NCBI RefSeq assembly: GCF_002811475.1
Contig: NZ_NPDL01000005.1
Location: forward strand, 300,823 to 364,822
Direction of reading: 5' to 3'
DNA length: 64,000 nucleotides
Source of the DNA: Leptospira hartskeerlii
GTDB taxonomy: Bacteria; Spirochaetota; Leptospiria; Leptospirales; Leptospiraceae
In this document: positions 8,582 to 18,084 of the stretch, piece after piece
Layout: each line of letters starts with the position of its first letter
Position numbering within the stretch: the first letter of the stretch is position 1
Position numbers and translations under genes: made by a program
Notes under the pieces: generated by a model
Databases searched by the model: none
Seen by the model: the letters and a program-made list of their open reading frames with translations, nothing else
Told to the model about the DNA's origin: nothing

Positions 8582-10288
8582 ATGCTTCAGACAATTAGTA
8601 TTCGAGATTTTGCATTAATTGAATCAGCCCAGATCGACTTAAGAGGGGGCTTAACTGCGATTACGGGGGAGACTGGTTCCGGAAAATCTCTCTTACTAGA
8701 TGCTCTTTCTTCCTTACTCGGAGGAAAGAGCAGTACTATGGATATCCGAACAGGCTCGGATAAGTATTGTTTGGAAGCTGAGTTCGATGTTTCCCAAAAT
8801 CCAGGCGCCATAACCTGGATGCGGGAACATGGATTTCCTCTAAGCGGTTCAGCGATTGTGATCCGAAAAGAATTCACCCGAGACGGAAAAACAAAAATCC
8901 AGATCAATCATTCCCTTTCTTCTGCTCAGGTGCTTCGCGGTTTAGGAGAGATTCTATCCGAAGTCCATAACCAAAACGACCAAATTCTGCTTTTAGACAA
9001 GGCCCAGCAACTGGACATACTGGATGGTTTTGCAGGTTTACATGCACTTAGAGGAGAAGTAAAAGAGGGATTTTTAACCTATAAAAGTCTCAAAAAAAGA
9101 TTAGAGGAATTAGAATTATCTCATGCGGACAGAAACCGTAAAAAGGAGATACTTCAATACCAGATCGAAGAGATCCATTCTGCTAATTTAAAATTGGGAG
9201 AAGAGGAAGAACTGAGTAAGGAAGAGAATCTACTCGTTCACGGCGAAAAACTCGCAGAGAACCTGGATATAATCACTGGTTACTTGCACGAAAGTGAGTC
9301 TTCTGTTTTAGGAATATTTCCCAAGGTGCTTGCCGCTTCCGATAAGATCAAAGTTTTGAACGAATCATTAAACGAAATGGATTCTGCCCTTAAGGAAGCG
9401 TATGTTACAATCCGTGAGATCAATACTACTGCCCAAGACCAAAAGGAAGAAGTATTTTTCTCCCCAGAAAGACTTTCTCATGTACAATCCAGATTGGACC
9501 TAATCCAAAAATTAAAGAAAAAATACGGGAATTCAATCTCTGAAATTTTAGAAACAAAGAAGAAGGCGGAAGATGAACTTTCTGCTTTAGAACAGAATTT
9601 AGATTCTAAAACTTCTCTGGAAAAAGAAAAGAAAAGAGCGGCAGACAAATTGACCCAAGCTTGTTTGCAACTTTCTAAATCTAGACGAGAAGTATTGAAT
9701 AAGTTCGAATCTAAACTCAAATCTGAATTAGAAGTTCTGGGAATGAAAGGTGCCGGGCTACAAGTAGTACTTCGTTGGGAAACAAGCCCGGAAGGAGAAG
9801 TAGAAGCCCAAGGAAAATCTTATTTAGTAAACGAATTCGGATTGGACCAGGCAGAATTCTATTTTAGTCCAAACCCAGGTGAAAAGCCAAGACCTCTCCG
9901 TAAAATCGCTTCCGGAGGAGAAATTTCCAGAGTAATGTTGGCCATCAAAAGTGTGCTTGGTTCCAATTTTGATGGAAAAGTTTTAGTTTTTGATGAGATT
10001 GACTCTGGTCTGGGCGGAGAGATTGCTTCTGACGTAGCAAAAAAACTTAGAACCCTCTCTAAGACTCACCAAATCATTTTGGTAACACATTTACAGCAGA
10101 TAGCTGCGGCTGCGGACCATCATCTGCTTGTAAGTAAACGACTCAAAGAGGGAAGAACTGTCTCCGAAACTGAATTCTTAGGAATGGAGGAACGAACTAT
10201 GGAACTTGCGAGAATGATCGCGGGTCAAAATATCTCCAAAGGCGCTCTCCATCACGCAAAGGAACTGCTCAAAAAGAAGGCTGTATAA
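8582..10288 (+). CDS. recN: DNA repair ATPase RecN
   Basis: SMC-like ATPase acting in double-strand break repair. The N-terminal half-domain carries Walker A GETGSGKS at residues 29-36. Residues about 150-390 are charged, helical and rich in Glu/Lys, as expected for the short coiled coil. The C-terminal half-domain has the ABC signature [14 protein letters not shown] and Walker [14 protein letters not shown], then a VTHLQQIAA switch segment. Length (568) matches RecN. The ATG has AAGAGGAAAA upstream. A candidate operator lies just before it, and a pair of alternative hairpins follows the gene. Confidence 0.95.
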   Translation: MLQTISIRDFALIESAQIDLRGGLTAITGETGSGKSLLLDALSSLLGGKSSTMDIRTGSDKYCLEAEFDVSQNPGAITWMREHGFPLSGSAIVIRKEFTRDGKTKIQINHSLSSAQVLRGLGEILSEVHNQNDQILLLDKAQQLDILDGFAGLHALRGEVKEGFLTYKSLKKRLEELELSHADRNRKKEILQYQIEEIHSANLKLGEEEELSKEENLLVHGEKLAENLDIITGYLHESESSVLGIFPKVLAASDKIKVLNESLNEMDSALKEAYVTIREINTTAQDQKEEVFFSPERLSHVQSRLDLIQKLKKKYGNSISEILETKKKAEDELSALEQNLDSKTSLEKEKKRAADKLTQACLQLSKSRREVLNKFESKLKSELEVLGMKGAGLQVVLRWETSPEGEVEAQGKSYLVNEFGLDQAEFYFSPNPGEKPRPLRKIASGGEISRVMLAIKSVLGSNFDGKVLVFDEIDSGLGGEIASDVAKKLRTLSKTHQIILVTHLQQIAAAADHHLLVSKRLKEGRTVSETEFLGMEERTMELARMIAGQNISKGALHHAKELLKKKAV

Positions 10289-10306
10289 TTCGTCTTCTCA
10301 GTTTCT

Positions 10307-10356
10307 CTTTTTACCGGGGGTAAATTCGCTTCCGGTAAAAAGGAAAACTTCCTTTT
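10307..10356 (+). promoter_or_regulatory. two overlapping, mutually exclusive hairpins between recN and the exbB-like gene
   Basis: Hairpin 1 pairs CTTTTTACCGG (10307-10317) with CCGGTAAAAAG (10332-10342), 11 perfect bp. Hairpin 2 pairs AAAAGGAA (10338-10345) with TTCCTTTT (10349-10356) around AAC. They share 10338-10342, so only one can form at a time. Hairpin 2 lies 9 bp before the TTG start of the ExbB-like gene, covers its only nearby purine-rich stretch and could control translation. Confidence 0.4.
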
Positions 10357-10365
10357 AAAAATCGT

Positions 10366-11025
10366 TTGGCAGGGACAGCCGAGTTGGAAACCCTACTCCT
10401 TGGAGAACCTCAAGCCGATATGATTCTTGCCAAAACAGATTCTTTGGTTTCTATTATTCCACCGGAAACCGTACCTATTCTGATCCTTCTAGTTTCTATA
10501 GTAGGATTTACAATCATCATAGAAAGGCTGATCTTTTTCTCTCGTTGGAAAGCAATTACTCCGGACGATTGGAGAAGAGTAAAAGATCTACTCAGAGAAA
10601 AAAACTACGACTCAGCCTCCGACCTGATGAGAAGTCTGAGCCAGGGACCAGTCTCCCAGGTTTTACAAGCTGGTATCACCCAGTTTAAGAGAAATGCATC
10701 TTCCGTAGATGATGAGATCTTAACCCAAGGTTTGAACCAGATCCAAAGAATGGAAAAATTCCTTTCTCCGTTAGCTACCATTGCTACCATCTCCCCACTT
10801 TTAGGAGTATTGGGAACAGTTCTTGGGATCATTCGTTCCTTCGCAGAAGGTTCCGGAACAAGAGGAGCGGAAGTAGGGATCAGTGAAGCATTGATCACCA
10901 CAGCAATGGGACTTGCGGTTGCGATCCCAGCTTATATTTTCCATAACTTCTTTCAAAAGAAAAAAGAAGACGCGATTTCCGAAATGGAAAGCCTTTCCGA
11001 GCAGGCACTTAGGTTTTTAAAATAA
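10366..11025 (+). CDS. MotA/TolQ/ExbB proton-channel family protein
   Basis: Inner-membrane subunit that, with an ExbD/TolR partner, turns proton flow into mechanical energy for outer-membrane processes. Three hydrophobic segments are visible: [18 protein letters not shown] (about 37-55), a central one after [20 protein letters not shown] (about 128-150) and [13 protein letters not shown] (about 180-195). The conserved block around the second segment is characteristic of the family. A TTG at 10366 gives 219 residues; an in-frame ATG at 10420 would drop the first 18. The stop is almost directly followed by the ExbD-like ATG. Confidence 0.88.
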   Translation: MAGTAELETLLLGEPQADMILAKTDSLVSIIPPETVPILILLVSIVGFTIIIERLIFFSRWKAITPDDWRRVKDLLREKNYDSASDLMRSLSQGPVSQVLQAGITQFKRNASSVDDEILTQGLNQIQRMEKFLSPLATIATISPLLGVLGTVLGIIRSFAEGSGTRGAEVGISEALITTAMGLAVAIPAYIFHNFFQKKKEDAISEMESLSEQALRFLK

Positions 11026-11026
11026 G

Positions 11027-11494
11027 ATGAAATTCAAAAAGTGGAGTCGGGGAGAAAGCGGAAGTTTTAGGGCAGGCCAGATCGAGCTTGCACCTATGAT
11101 CGACGTTATCTGCTTCATCGTAATTTATTTTTTGATGAACGCTACTTTGGAAAAATCCACAGTAGTAAAGATAGAACTCCCTAGATCTTCTAGCACTGCT
11201 CAGGAAAAGAAAAAGGACGAATTGGTTATCACTGTCAATAAAGACGGAAAAATTTTCCTAGATAAAGACACTGAGCCTGTTCCTTTGGAAAAACTGACAG
11301 AAAAGATAAAATTGTTCAATGGCCAAAACCAAGGCGACGACAAAGACAAAAAAGAACAGAGTAAAAATCGGGTGATTATCAGAGGTGATGGTGGAGCGAA
11401 TTACCAAACCATCGTCAAGGTGATCGATAAAGTGAACGAAGCCGGAGTAACAAGATTTAATCTTGCGATGGTTCGTCAACCGGGAGGTCAGTGA
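11027..11494 (+). CDS. ExbD/TolR-family biopolymer transport protein
   Basis: Partner of the ExbB-like channel. It has a short cytoplasmic start, one transmembrane helix (about residues 22-42) containing the proton-relay Asp in the motif APMIDV, and a periplasmic domain that binds the cell wall. A charged, Lys/Asp/Gln-rich insertion (about 92-115, [15 protein letters not shown]) breaks the periplasmic domain. The ATG starts one base after the upstream stop codon. No TonB or Tol-Pal gene follows; instead bamA lies next, so the energised partner is unknown. Confidence 0.88.
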   Translation: MKFKKWSRGESGSFRAGQIELAPMIDVICFIVIYFLMNATLEKSTVVKIELPRSSSTAQEKKKDELVITVNKDGKIFLDKDTEPVPLEKLTEKIKLFNGQNQGDDKDKKEQSKNRVIIRGDGGANYQTIVKVIDKVNEAGVTRFNLAMVRQPGGQ

Positions 11495-11523
11495 TCCGCT
11501 CAGGTGGATCTAAAGACTTATTT

Positions 11524-11550
11524 CGAGAAGGTATAGACCTTCTCGATTTT
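11524..11550 (+). terminator. hairpin between exbD-like gene and bamA
   Basis: CGAGAAGGT (11524-11532) pairs perfectly with ACCTTCTCG (11537-11545) around ATAG, followed by ATTTT. This is a reasonable weak terminator or attenuator. It lies 30 bp after the ExbD-like stop and 38 bp before the bamA start, so it may lower rather than end transcription into bamA. Confidence 0.55.
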
Positions 11551-11582
11551 AAATAAAGCCTTAAGGCGATTTCAAAAGACTC

Positions 11583-14480
11583 TTGAAACGAAAAGTATCT
11601 ATATATAAATCCTTTGCCGTTATTTTTGTAAGCGGATTCTTTTTTTACTCCGGCGAGATCTCTCAACTTTTCTCCAAAAAGAGCGATTATTTCGGAAAGA
11701 TCGTTAGAGAAATAAAATTTAACGGAAACAAGAATACATCCGACTCGGATATCAGCGGTCTTTTGGAACTCCGAACAGGTAAACTTCTCACCAAAGGGAT
11801 CATAGACCGAGACTTAAAAGCATTATTTGCATCCGGGTTCTTCTACTTTATCGATATCAAAGCGGAAGAAATGGAAGGTGGTGTCCGGGTTATTTTCGAA
11901 CTCAGAGAACGACCTAGAGTCAAGGACATTGAATTTATCGGAGCCGACGAAGTTTTTCCGGCTGACCTTCGAGACAAAATGCCTCTCAAGGACAACGAGG
12001 TGATCACTCCGCAAAAAGTCACTAAGTCCAGAGATATTATATTACAAAAATATAAAGATGAAGGGTTCTTCCTTGCTTATGTAAAAGTGGAGCTTGGAAA
12101 ACCCGACCCTAAAACAAACTTAGTGAAAGTCCGTTTCATCATCGACGAGGGAGAAGAGATACCGGTCGCAAAGATCAATATCTACGGAAACGAAACAATC
12201 GAAACTTCAGAGATCATTGGACTCATGGAGTTAAAGGAAGAAGGTCTATTTGAAGGTGGTAACTTCAAAGAAAGCTCCTTTGAAAAAGATAAGGAAGTCA
12301 TCCAAGCTTATTTGAGAAGTAAAGGATACTTGGATTCAGAATTGATCCGTGAAGGCACTAACTGGGAGATCCATTGGGAAAACGCCGAAAAGAAAAACAG
12401 AAGGGTAATTATAGTTAATATCAAACTCTATGAAGGGCAGGTTTATTATTTTAACGGATATACTGTTTCCCATGATATGACTACGGATGGGGACGGTAGA
12501 CCCATCTTCTTAAACAAAGAGAATAACCCTCCGGAAACTCCTAAGGATAAATTAAAACCTCTATTCACGATCCCGGAGATCGAAAAATCCTTGGATTATA
12601 GTTCTAAAGATGCAGGAGAAATTTTCGACGAGACCGTATTCTCCAGAGATAGGGCAACAGTAAATGAACTCTACGGATCTAAAGGTCATATTTTCGCTCA
12701 GGTAATTCCTAGAAGAAAGATCGTTTCTTTGGATTCTGAAAGTTTAGAATATTATGAAAATTGTGCCTCAAGAAGAACAGAGGTGGAAAAGAAATCCTGT
12801 GAAGAAGAATACAAACAATTAAATATTCGCAAGTTAAGAGAAATTTTTAGAGATAATCCCGAGTTGAGAGGACGTAAGTTCGTTCATGTGGACTTTACCA
12901 TTCGCGAAAACAACCTGGCTCAGATCGAAAACGTAATCATCAAAGGAAATAAGAAAACCCAGGACAAGGTAATCCGTAGGGAGTTACTTTTCAAACCGGG
13001 TGACTTATTCGATTCCAGTCTAGTAAACCGTTCCAGGGAAAGGATATTCAACCTAGGTTACTTCAAAGAGGTAAACTTTAATATGAGACCCGGTTCGGAT
13101 GACACTAAGATGAACCTGGTCATCGAAGTATTAGAACAACCTACCGGAACGGTTTCCATGGGTGGTGGTTATGGAACCATCACAGGGTTTACTATCTTCA
13201 CAGAGATTGGGGAGAACAACTTAAACGGAACCGGGCAAAAAGTATCGGGACGTTTGGAATTCGGACCCTATCGCAGATCCTTTCAGATCTCTTGGACGGA
13301 ACCTTGGATGTATGATACTCCTTGGTCTCTTTCACTTTCCATGTTCTATTTCTCTCGGACAATATTCTTAGGTTCCACTTCTACGATTTCCATTTCGGAT
13401 AGTACAACTTCTCCAACTGTTGAGAACGCTACCTATGATAACAACGGTTTGGGGGTCACCATGGGTGTGGCTCACAGACTTGGAACTAACTGGACTCACT
13501 TCCATAGATATACTCCTGCATTCTATTCTTATTCCAACCCGACCGCACTTGTGTCTGATGCGGTTTTGGCTAACGTGAGAAGGGGATGGCAATTCCGTTC
13601 TCAGGTCACAAACGGTCTCGCTTATGATATTCGAGATAACGTATTTGCTCCTACTCGAGGTTACGATCTGCTCTTCCAGGTGGATAACGTGGGACAGTAT
13701 TTGGGTGGATCTTCTCACTTCGACCAATATAGGGTCTTAGCGGAGTACTATCATACTTGGTTCGACTTTACATTCGGAGGTTTGATCCGGAACAACGCAC
13801 TTCGTAGATGGAGAGTTGTCCAGGAATTCAGGACTTCCGATACTTTTATTTTCCAAAGATCACCGGCAGGGGGATCTCATAATCAGGACCCTGTTCAGGA
13901 TCCTTATATTCGTCCTCAGGATTTGCTCATCATTGGTGGTTACGAGTCCTTGAGAGGTTGGTATTATAACGACCAAAAATATCCTGTGGAATGGAGAGAT
14001 GGTGCCCAACATCGTATCCTTTTTGATACGGAGATCCGAATTCCGATAGAACCTAGCTTACTCTGGCTTGTGGTTTTCTTAGACGGAGGAGCACTTTACG
14101 AACAAGTGAACCGTGCAACAGGAACTAAAAAGGATTATTTCGAATCTTACGATAAGAATAAGGCGGATCAGATTGCCGCAAACCCGATCGGCTGGTACAT
14201 CCAAAATAATTTCAATTTGCAGAATGGACGTAAGGCCGACGTAACATATGACGAATTGAATAACCCAGGAAGATTGATCTTATCATCGGATAACGTTGCA
14301 ATGGACAGAATGAGATATTCTTGGGGAGTGGGCTTAAGAGTTCAGATCCCTGTTCTTCCTTTACGTATTTATTTCGCGCAAAAGTTAAAACCTACCGGAA
14401 ATTTCTGGGCACCTTTCGAAAGATATGAATCGGACAACGCATTCCAATTCGTATTCGGTATCGGTGATTACAGATTTTAG
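11583..14480 (+). CDS. bamA: outer-membrane assembly factor BamA (Omp85)
   Basis: Core of the machinery that folds beta-barrel proteins into the outer membrane. POTRA-like repeats begin around residue 38 (IKFNGNKNTSDSDI) and recur near 105, 195 and 440 (NVIIKGNKKTQDKVI). The 16-strand barrel starts around residue 515 (GTVSMGGGYGTITG) and ends with the C-terminal phenylalanine GIGDYRF. The substrate-pore loop motif appears as LRGW instead of the usual V/LRGF. At 965 residues it is about 150 longer than E. coli BamA, mainly from an insertion in the fourth POTRA region (about 285-425) that holds two cysteines near 394 and 405. The start is a TTG encoding MKRKVSIYKSF, followed by a signal peptide. 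Confidence 0.9.
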   Translation: MKRKVSIYKSFAVIFVSGFFFYSGEISQLFSKKSDYFGKIVREIKFNGNKNTSDSDISGLLELRTGKLLTKGIIDRDLKALFASGFFYFIDIKAEEMEGGVRVIFELRERPRVKDIEFIGADEVFPADLRDKMPLKDNEVITPQKVTKSRDIILQKYKDEGFFLAYVKVELGKPDPKTNLVKVRFIIDEGEEIPVAKINIYGNETIETSEIIGLMELKEEGLFEGGNFKESSFEKDKEVIQAYLRSKGYLDSELIREGTNWEIHWENAEKKNRRVIIVNIKLYEGQVYYFNGYTVSHDMTTDGDGRPIFLNKENNPPETPKDKLKPLFTIPEIEKSLDYSSKDAGEIFDETVFSRDRATVNELYGSKGHIFAQVIPRRKIVSLDSESLEYYENCASRRTEVEKKSCEEEYKQLNIRKLREIFRDNPELRGRKFVHVDFTIRENNLAQIENVIIKGNKKTQDKVIRRELLFKPGDLFDSSLVNRSRERIFNLGYFKEVNFNMRPGSDDTKMNLVIEVLEQPTGTVSMGGGYGTITGFTIFTEIGENNLNGTGQKVSGRLEFGPYRRSFQISWTEPWMYDTPWSLSLSMFYFSRTIFLGSTSTISISDSTTSPTVENATYDNNGLGVTMGVAHRLGTNWTHFHRYTPAFYSYSNPTALVSDAVLANVRRGWQFRSQVTNGLAYDIRDNVFAPTRGYDLLFQVDNVGQYLGGSSHFDQYRVLAEYYHTWFDFTFGGLIRNNALRRWRVVQEFRTSDTFIFQRSPAGGSHNQDPVQDPYIRPQDLLIIGGYESLRGWYYNDQKYPVEWRDGAQHRILFDTEIRIPIEPSLLWLVVFLDGGALYEQVNRATGTKKDYFESYDKNKADQIAANPIGWYIQNNFNLQNGRKADVTYDELNNPGRLILSSDNVAMDRMRYSWGVGLRVQIPVLPLRIYFAQKLKPTGNFWAPFERYESDNAFQFVFGIGDYRF

Positions 14481-14492
14481 GGAGTTTTCGCT

Positions 14493-16694
14493 TTGTCAGT
14501 TGATCTAGTGCAAGGCTTGAACGATCCTCAGAAAGCCGCTGTCGAAAGATTGGAAGGTCCTGTTCTAATTTTAGCAGGTGCAGGTTCCGGAAAAACTAGG
14601 GTAATCACTCATAGGATCGCGAATCTGATCCTAAATAAAAGAACTGATTCGATCTGCGCTCTGACTTTCACTAATAAAGCAGCCGCAGAAATGTTGGAAA
14701 GGGTGGCAAAACTTGTGCCTTCCATTCCTTGGAATGTCCAGATCAAAACATTTCACTCTCTCTGTTTATATATTTTACGAAGAGAAACTTCCTATCTTGG
14801 AATGCCTTCCGGGTTTACGGTTTATGATTCCGTATTGCAAGAATCCTTAATTAAGCAAGTGATCAAAGATTTGCATGAGGATCCTAAACAATACAAACCT
14901 TCTTCTTTGACAGGGATCTTTTCTTCCTGGAAGGACGGACTTTCCGATTCGGATTCATATATACGAAAAGAGAATTTTTCCCACAGATCTCAGATGATCT
15001 CAAACATTTTCGAAGAATATGAAAAACGTAAGAAAAAAAACCAGGCCTTAGATTTCGGGGACCTGATCCAAAAGACCGTGGAATTATTCAGAGAGAATCC
15101 AGGAGTCTTACAATCATACCAAGATAGATGGAATTATATCATGGTAGACGAGTATCAGGATACAAACAAAGCGCAATATACTTTAATACGCATGCTTTCC
15201 GGAGATAGAGGGAATCTTTGCGTGGTAGGAGACGATGATCAGTCCATCTATTCTTGGAGAGGAGCAGATATTTCGAATATTCTAAATTTCGAAAGTGATT
15301 TTCCAAATGCATATGTGGTCAAGCTGGAGGAAAATTATCGTTCTACTTCCAGGATCATCCGCGCCGCTTCCAAGGTGATCGCAAATAATACCGGAAGAAA
15401 AGAAAAGGAATTATTCACAAATAACGAATTGGGTGAACCTATTTCTATTTCACAATTCGAGAATGAAACTGAAGAAGCGTATGATATCGTAAAAAAAATA
15501 AGAGCGGGGTCTGCACGCGGAGCGGACTACAAGGATTTTGCGATCTTCTACAGAACAAACGCTCAATCCAGATATTTTGAAGAAGGACTCAGATCTTCAG
15601 GTATCCCGTATAAAATTTTCGGTGGTTTTAGATTCTTTGATCGAGCTGAGATCAAGGATATGATCGCGTATCTGAACGTGGTCGCAAATCCTATGGATTC
15701 CAATTCTTTATTAAGAATCGTGAATACGCCTCCTCGCGGAATAGGCGAAGCCAGTATAGAAAAGATCCGTAAATTTTCCTTGGACCAAGGAATTTCTTTT
15801 TTAGAAGCGATAGGACATCCTGATCTTCCTTTAAAGAAAGCAAGTTTAGGAAAAGCTAAAGAACTCTATCATCTATTCGAGGATCTGATCGATCGGAAAG
15901 AAAAAGGAGAGTTCCCTTCTAAGATCGCCTTAGAGATCGTAACAAGATCTGGCTGGATCGATTATATGGAAAGAGATGGTCATGACGAGGAAGCGGTCTC
16001 TAAAGTAGAGAACGTAAGAGAGTTTGTGAACTCCATCGAAGAATACGAGTCCCGAGAAGATTCTCCCAATTTGGATGAGTATCTGAATCAGATCAGCCTT
16101 CTCACCTCGGAAGAGGATACAGCACAGCTTACTGACTATGTTCATCTAATGACAGTTCACAATGCCAAAGGACTCGAGTTCCCCACAGTATTTCTGACCG
16201 GTTTGGAAGAAGGGACCTTCCCCCATTCCATGAGCCTGGAAGAGCCGAACGGAAAGGAAGAAGAAAGACGACTTTTTTACGTAGCATTAACCCGTGCTAG
16301 AGTGAAATTATATCTGAGCTATTCCAGGACCTCTCGTAAATTCGGAAAAGTAGAGGACCGGATCCCATCCAGCTTCCTTCCTGAAATTCCGTCCGAATGT
16401 TTTGGGGAAGAAGGTATTCTCGCCCAAAAGGGAGTGCGCAGACCTCAAGGTCCTCCGACTGCTTCTTCTGGAGCATATAAAATCCAGGAAACCCCCAGAG
16501 AAAGGGAGGATTCTTCCAAACCTCTAGGAGAAGAGGCAGATATCCGGGAAGGAGATCGGGTCAAACATGCCCAATTTGGCCTCGGACAGGTGATTTCCGT
16601 TCAAGGGACCGGCAAAAACCGGAAGGTAAAAATCAAGTTTGGGAGCCTGGAGAAGAACTTTTTCCTTGCCTATACTCCCTTAGAGAAATTATAA
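14493..16694 (+). CDS. pcrA: ATP-dependent DNA helicase, UvrD/PcrA/Rep family
   Basis: Superfamily 1A 3'-5' helicase for repair and for clearing replication obstacles. Walker A is GAGSGKT (about residues 29-35), with TFTNKAA, the DExx box as DEYQD, GDDDQSIYSWRGAD, ENYRST, VHNAKGLE, and VALTRAR near residue 600. The C-terminal tail (about 680-733, GDRVKHAQFGLGQV) is the Tudor-like module seen in PcrA and UvrD that contacts RNA polymerase. The start is TTG at 14493 with GGAG at 14481-14484, immediately after bamA, so the two are probably co-transcribed. UvrD is the alternative name; the families are not separable here. Confidence 0.93.
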   Translation: MSVDLVQGLNDPQKAAVERLEGPVLILAGAGSGKTRVITHRIANLILNKRTDSICALTFTNKAAAEMLERVAKLVPSIPWNVQIKTFHSLCLYILRRETSYLGMPSGFTVYDSVLQESLIKQVIKDLHEDPKQYKPSSLTGIFSSWKDGLSDSDSYIRKENFSHRSQMISNIFEEYEKRKKKNQALDFGDLIQKTVELFRENPGVLQSYQDRWNYIMVDEYQDTNKAQYTLIRMLSGDRGNLCVVGDDDQSIYSWRGADISNILNFESDFPNAYVVKLEENYRSTSRIIRAASKVIANNTGRKEKELFTNNELGEPISISQFENETEEAYDIVKKIRAGSARGADYKDFAIFYRTNAQSRYFEEGLRSSGIPYKIFGGFRFFDRAEIKDMIAYLNVVANPMDSNSLLRIVNTPPRGIGEASIEKIRKFSLDQGISFLEAIGHPDLPLKKASLGKAKELYHLFEDLIDRKEKGEFPSKIALEIVTRSGWIDYMERDGHDEEAVSKVENVREFVNSIEEYESREDSPNLDEYLNQISLLTSEEDTAQLTDYVHLMTVHNAKGLEFPTVFLTGLEEGTFPHSMSLEEPNGKEEERRLFYVALTRARVKLYLSYSRTSRKFGKVEDRIPSSFLPEIPSECFGEEGILAQKGVRRPQGPPTASSGAYKIQETPREREDSSKPLGEEADIREGDRVKHAQFGLGQVISVQGTGKNRKVKIKFGSLEKNFFLAYTPLEKL

Positions 16695-16754
16695 CGAGGG
16701 GGAAAGTTCACCCCCTAAAATACCGATATTATTCACAGGAACATAGGAGAAACA

Positions 16755-17195
16755 ATGAAACGGATCGTAATACTAGCCTTGGCTATCTGCCTCGGGACCC
16801 CATTGTTTGCTGGAAAAGTCAGCGGTTTAGTAGAAGAATTTAATAAAGTAGAAGAATTTAATAAGAATCGAAAAGTTTCCGAATCCGCTAAAAAAGCGAC
16901 CCTGGAAAAAAATCTTCTCTCCGCTTTAAAATACAGCCTTCATCGCAAATACCTGGATTATAAGGAATACACCAAGGACCTTAAGGCGGATTCCATTTCG
17001 TACGAGCCTCAAAAAGGAACTTTTGGGGTGTATGTAAAATACAAAACGTATATCGTATTTTACAGTTATCTAATGGACCCGGAAATTTATCTCCAAACTC
17101 CTATCAACGAGGTATTCTATGTTCGTCCTGATAATTTGGACGAAGAGCCTCATAAGGAAGATAAACAACCGGCCGCGCCTACTACCGGAAAATAA
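16755..17195 (+). CDS. small exported protein of unknown function
   Basis: 146 residues with a clear signal peptide: MKRIVI, a hydrophobic core LALAICLGTPLF, and an A-G-K cleavage region near residue 21. The mature part is charged and lysine-rich, with aromatic segments (YKTYIVFYSYLMDPEIYLQ) that suggest a small beta-rich periplasmic domain, and a Pro/Ala-rich tail. Residues about 26-37 repeat VEEFNK twice, from an 18-bp tandem duplication. AGGAGAAACA precedes the ATG. I do not recognise the family. Confidence 0.7.
   Translation: MKRIVILALAICLGTPLFAGKVSGLVEEFNKVEEFNKNRKVSESAKKATLEKNLLSALKYSLHRKYLDYKEYTKDLKADSISYEPQKGTFGVYVKYKTYIVFYSYLMDPEIYLQTPINEVFYVRPDNLDEEPHKEDKQPAAPTTGK
16830..16865 (+). 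repeat. 18-bp in-frame tandem duplication
   Basis: GTAGAAGAATTTAATAAA (16830-16847) is followed directly by the same 18 bases with one change at the last position. It adds six residues (VEEFNK) just after the signal peptide of the small exported protein. It looks like a recent replication-slippage event. Confidence 0.85.
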
Positions 17196-17204
17196 TCCTT
17201 TTTC

Positions 17205-18056
17205 ATGCGATTTCCGGAAGAAGCGGAATTAGTTTCTAAACTTGTTCTGGAAGCCGCAGATCGGATCTTTTCCATCTATGGAACGAATTTCCATGTGATG
17301 GAAAAATCCAAAGGGGATCCTCTCACTGAAGCCGACCTGCAAGCAAACGAGATCATCGCAGGCGGCATCCGCAAAATCCTAAAAGACAAAGTTTATTCCG
17401 AGGAAGATTCGGATTTTTCTCATTCTTCTCTTGGCGAAGAAAGAGTTTGGATCTTAGATCCAATCGATGGCACACGAGAATTTGTAGCCAAAAATCCTGA
17501 ATTTGCAATCAGCCTAGGACTCTTGGAAGAAGGTAGACCTGTTTTTGGGATCGTAATGAATCCCGCGACCGGAGAATTTTTTTGGGGGCTAGAAGGGAAG
17601 GGATCGTATTATACAATTTTAAAGTCCCCCTATATCGAAAATCAGATCGATTGGAAGAATACTTTCTATCTTCCAAAATTAGAATCTTCGGAGCTTCCTA
17701 AAATTTTAGTATCTATATCTGAAACGAAGGCTGGACTTTTCAAAAAACTAGACTATGGAAATGATTTTGTATTAGAACCTAAAGGTTCTATTGCTTATAA
17801 ACTTGCCTTGGTTGCAGTTGGTAAATATCCTTTAACACTTTCTCTCCGACCTAAAAACGATTGGGACGTGGCGGGTGGGATTGCGATACTCCGAGCTTCT
17901 CTAGGAAAGGATCTGGAAATTCGTTCAGGTAAAGATTATCCATTTTTAACTTCTAAACTTGGGATAGGATTGCTTGCCGGAGAATCCGGATTAGTAACTC
18001 AGTTTTGGGAAAAGTTTAAAACTTCCCTCCAAGGTTCAGTTAGAGATCGTTGGTAA
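17205..18056 (+). CDS. inositol-monophosphatase/CysQ-family phosphatase
   Basis: Metal-dependent phosphatase of the IMPase superfamily. Metal-binding motifs are EEDS (about residues 66-69), DPIDGTREF (about residues 86-94) and WDVAGG (about 224-229). Length (283) fits both 3'(2'),5'-bisphosphate nucleotidase (CysQ) and inositol monophosphatase. The combination LTEADLQAN and SEEDSDF is more CysQ-like, but the substrate is not certain. It begins 9 bp after the small exported protein and is followed closely by a glycosyltransferase. Confidence 0.85.
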   Translation: MRFPEEAELVSKLVLEAADRIFSIYGTNFHVMEKSKGDPLTEADLQANEIIAGGIRKILKDKVYSEEDSDFSHSSLGEERVWILDPIDGTREFVAKNPEFAISLGLLEEGRPVFGIVMNPATGEFFWGLEGKGSYYTILKSPYIENQIDWKNTFYLPKLESSELPKILVSISETKAGLFKKLDYGNDFVLEPKGSIAYKLALVAVGKYPLTLSLRPKNDWDVAGGIAILRASLGKDLEIRSGKDYPFLTSKLGIGLLAGESGLVTQFWEKFKTSLQGSVRDRW

Positions 18057-18084
18057 ATCAATCTTAGAAAAGGCCATTCTTAGT

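Noticed and set aside
13368..13727. Minus-strand reading frame of 119 codons inside bamA
   Set aside because: It is a shadow of the conserved beta-barrel coding frame; no domain and no ribosome site.
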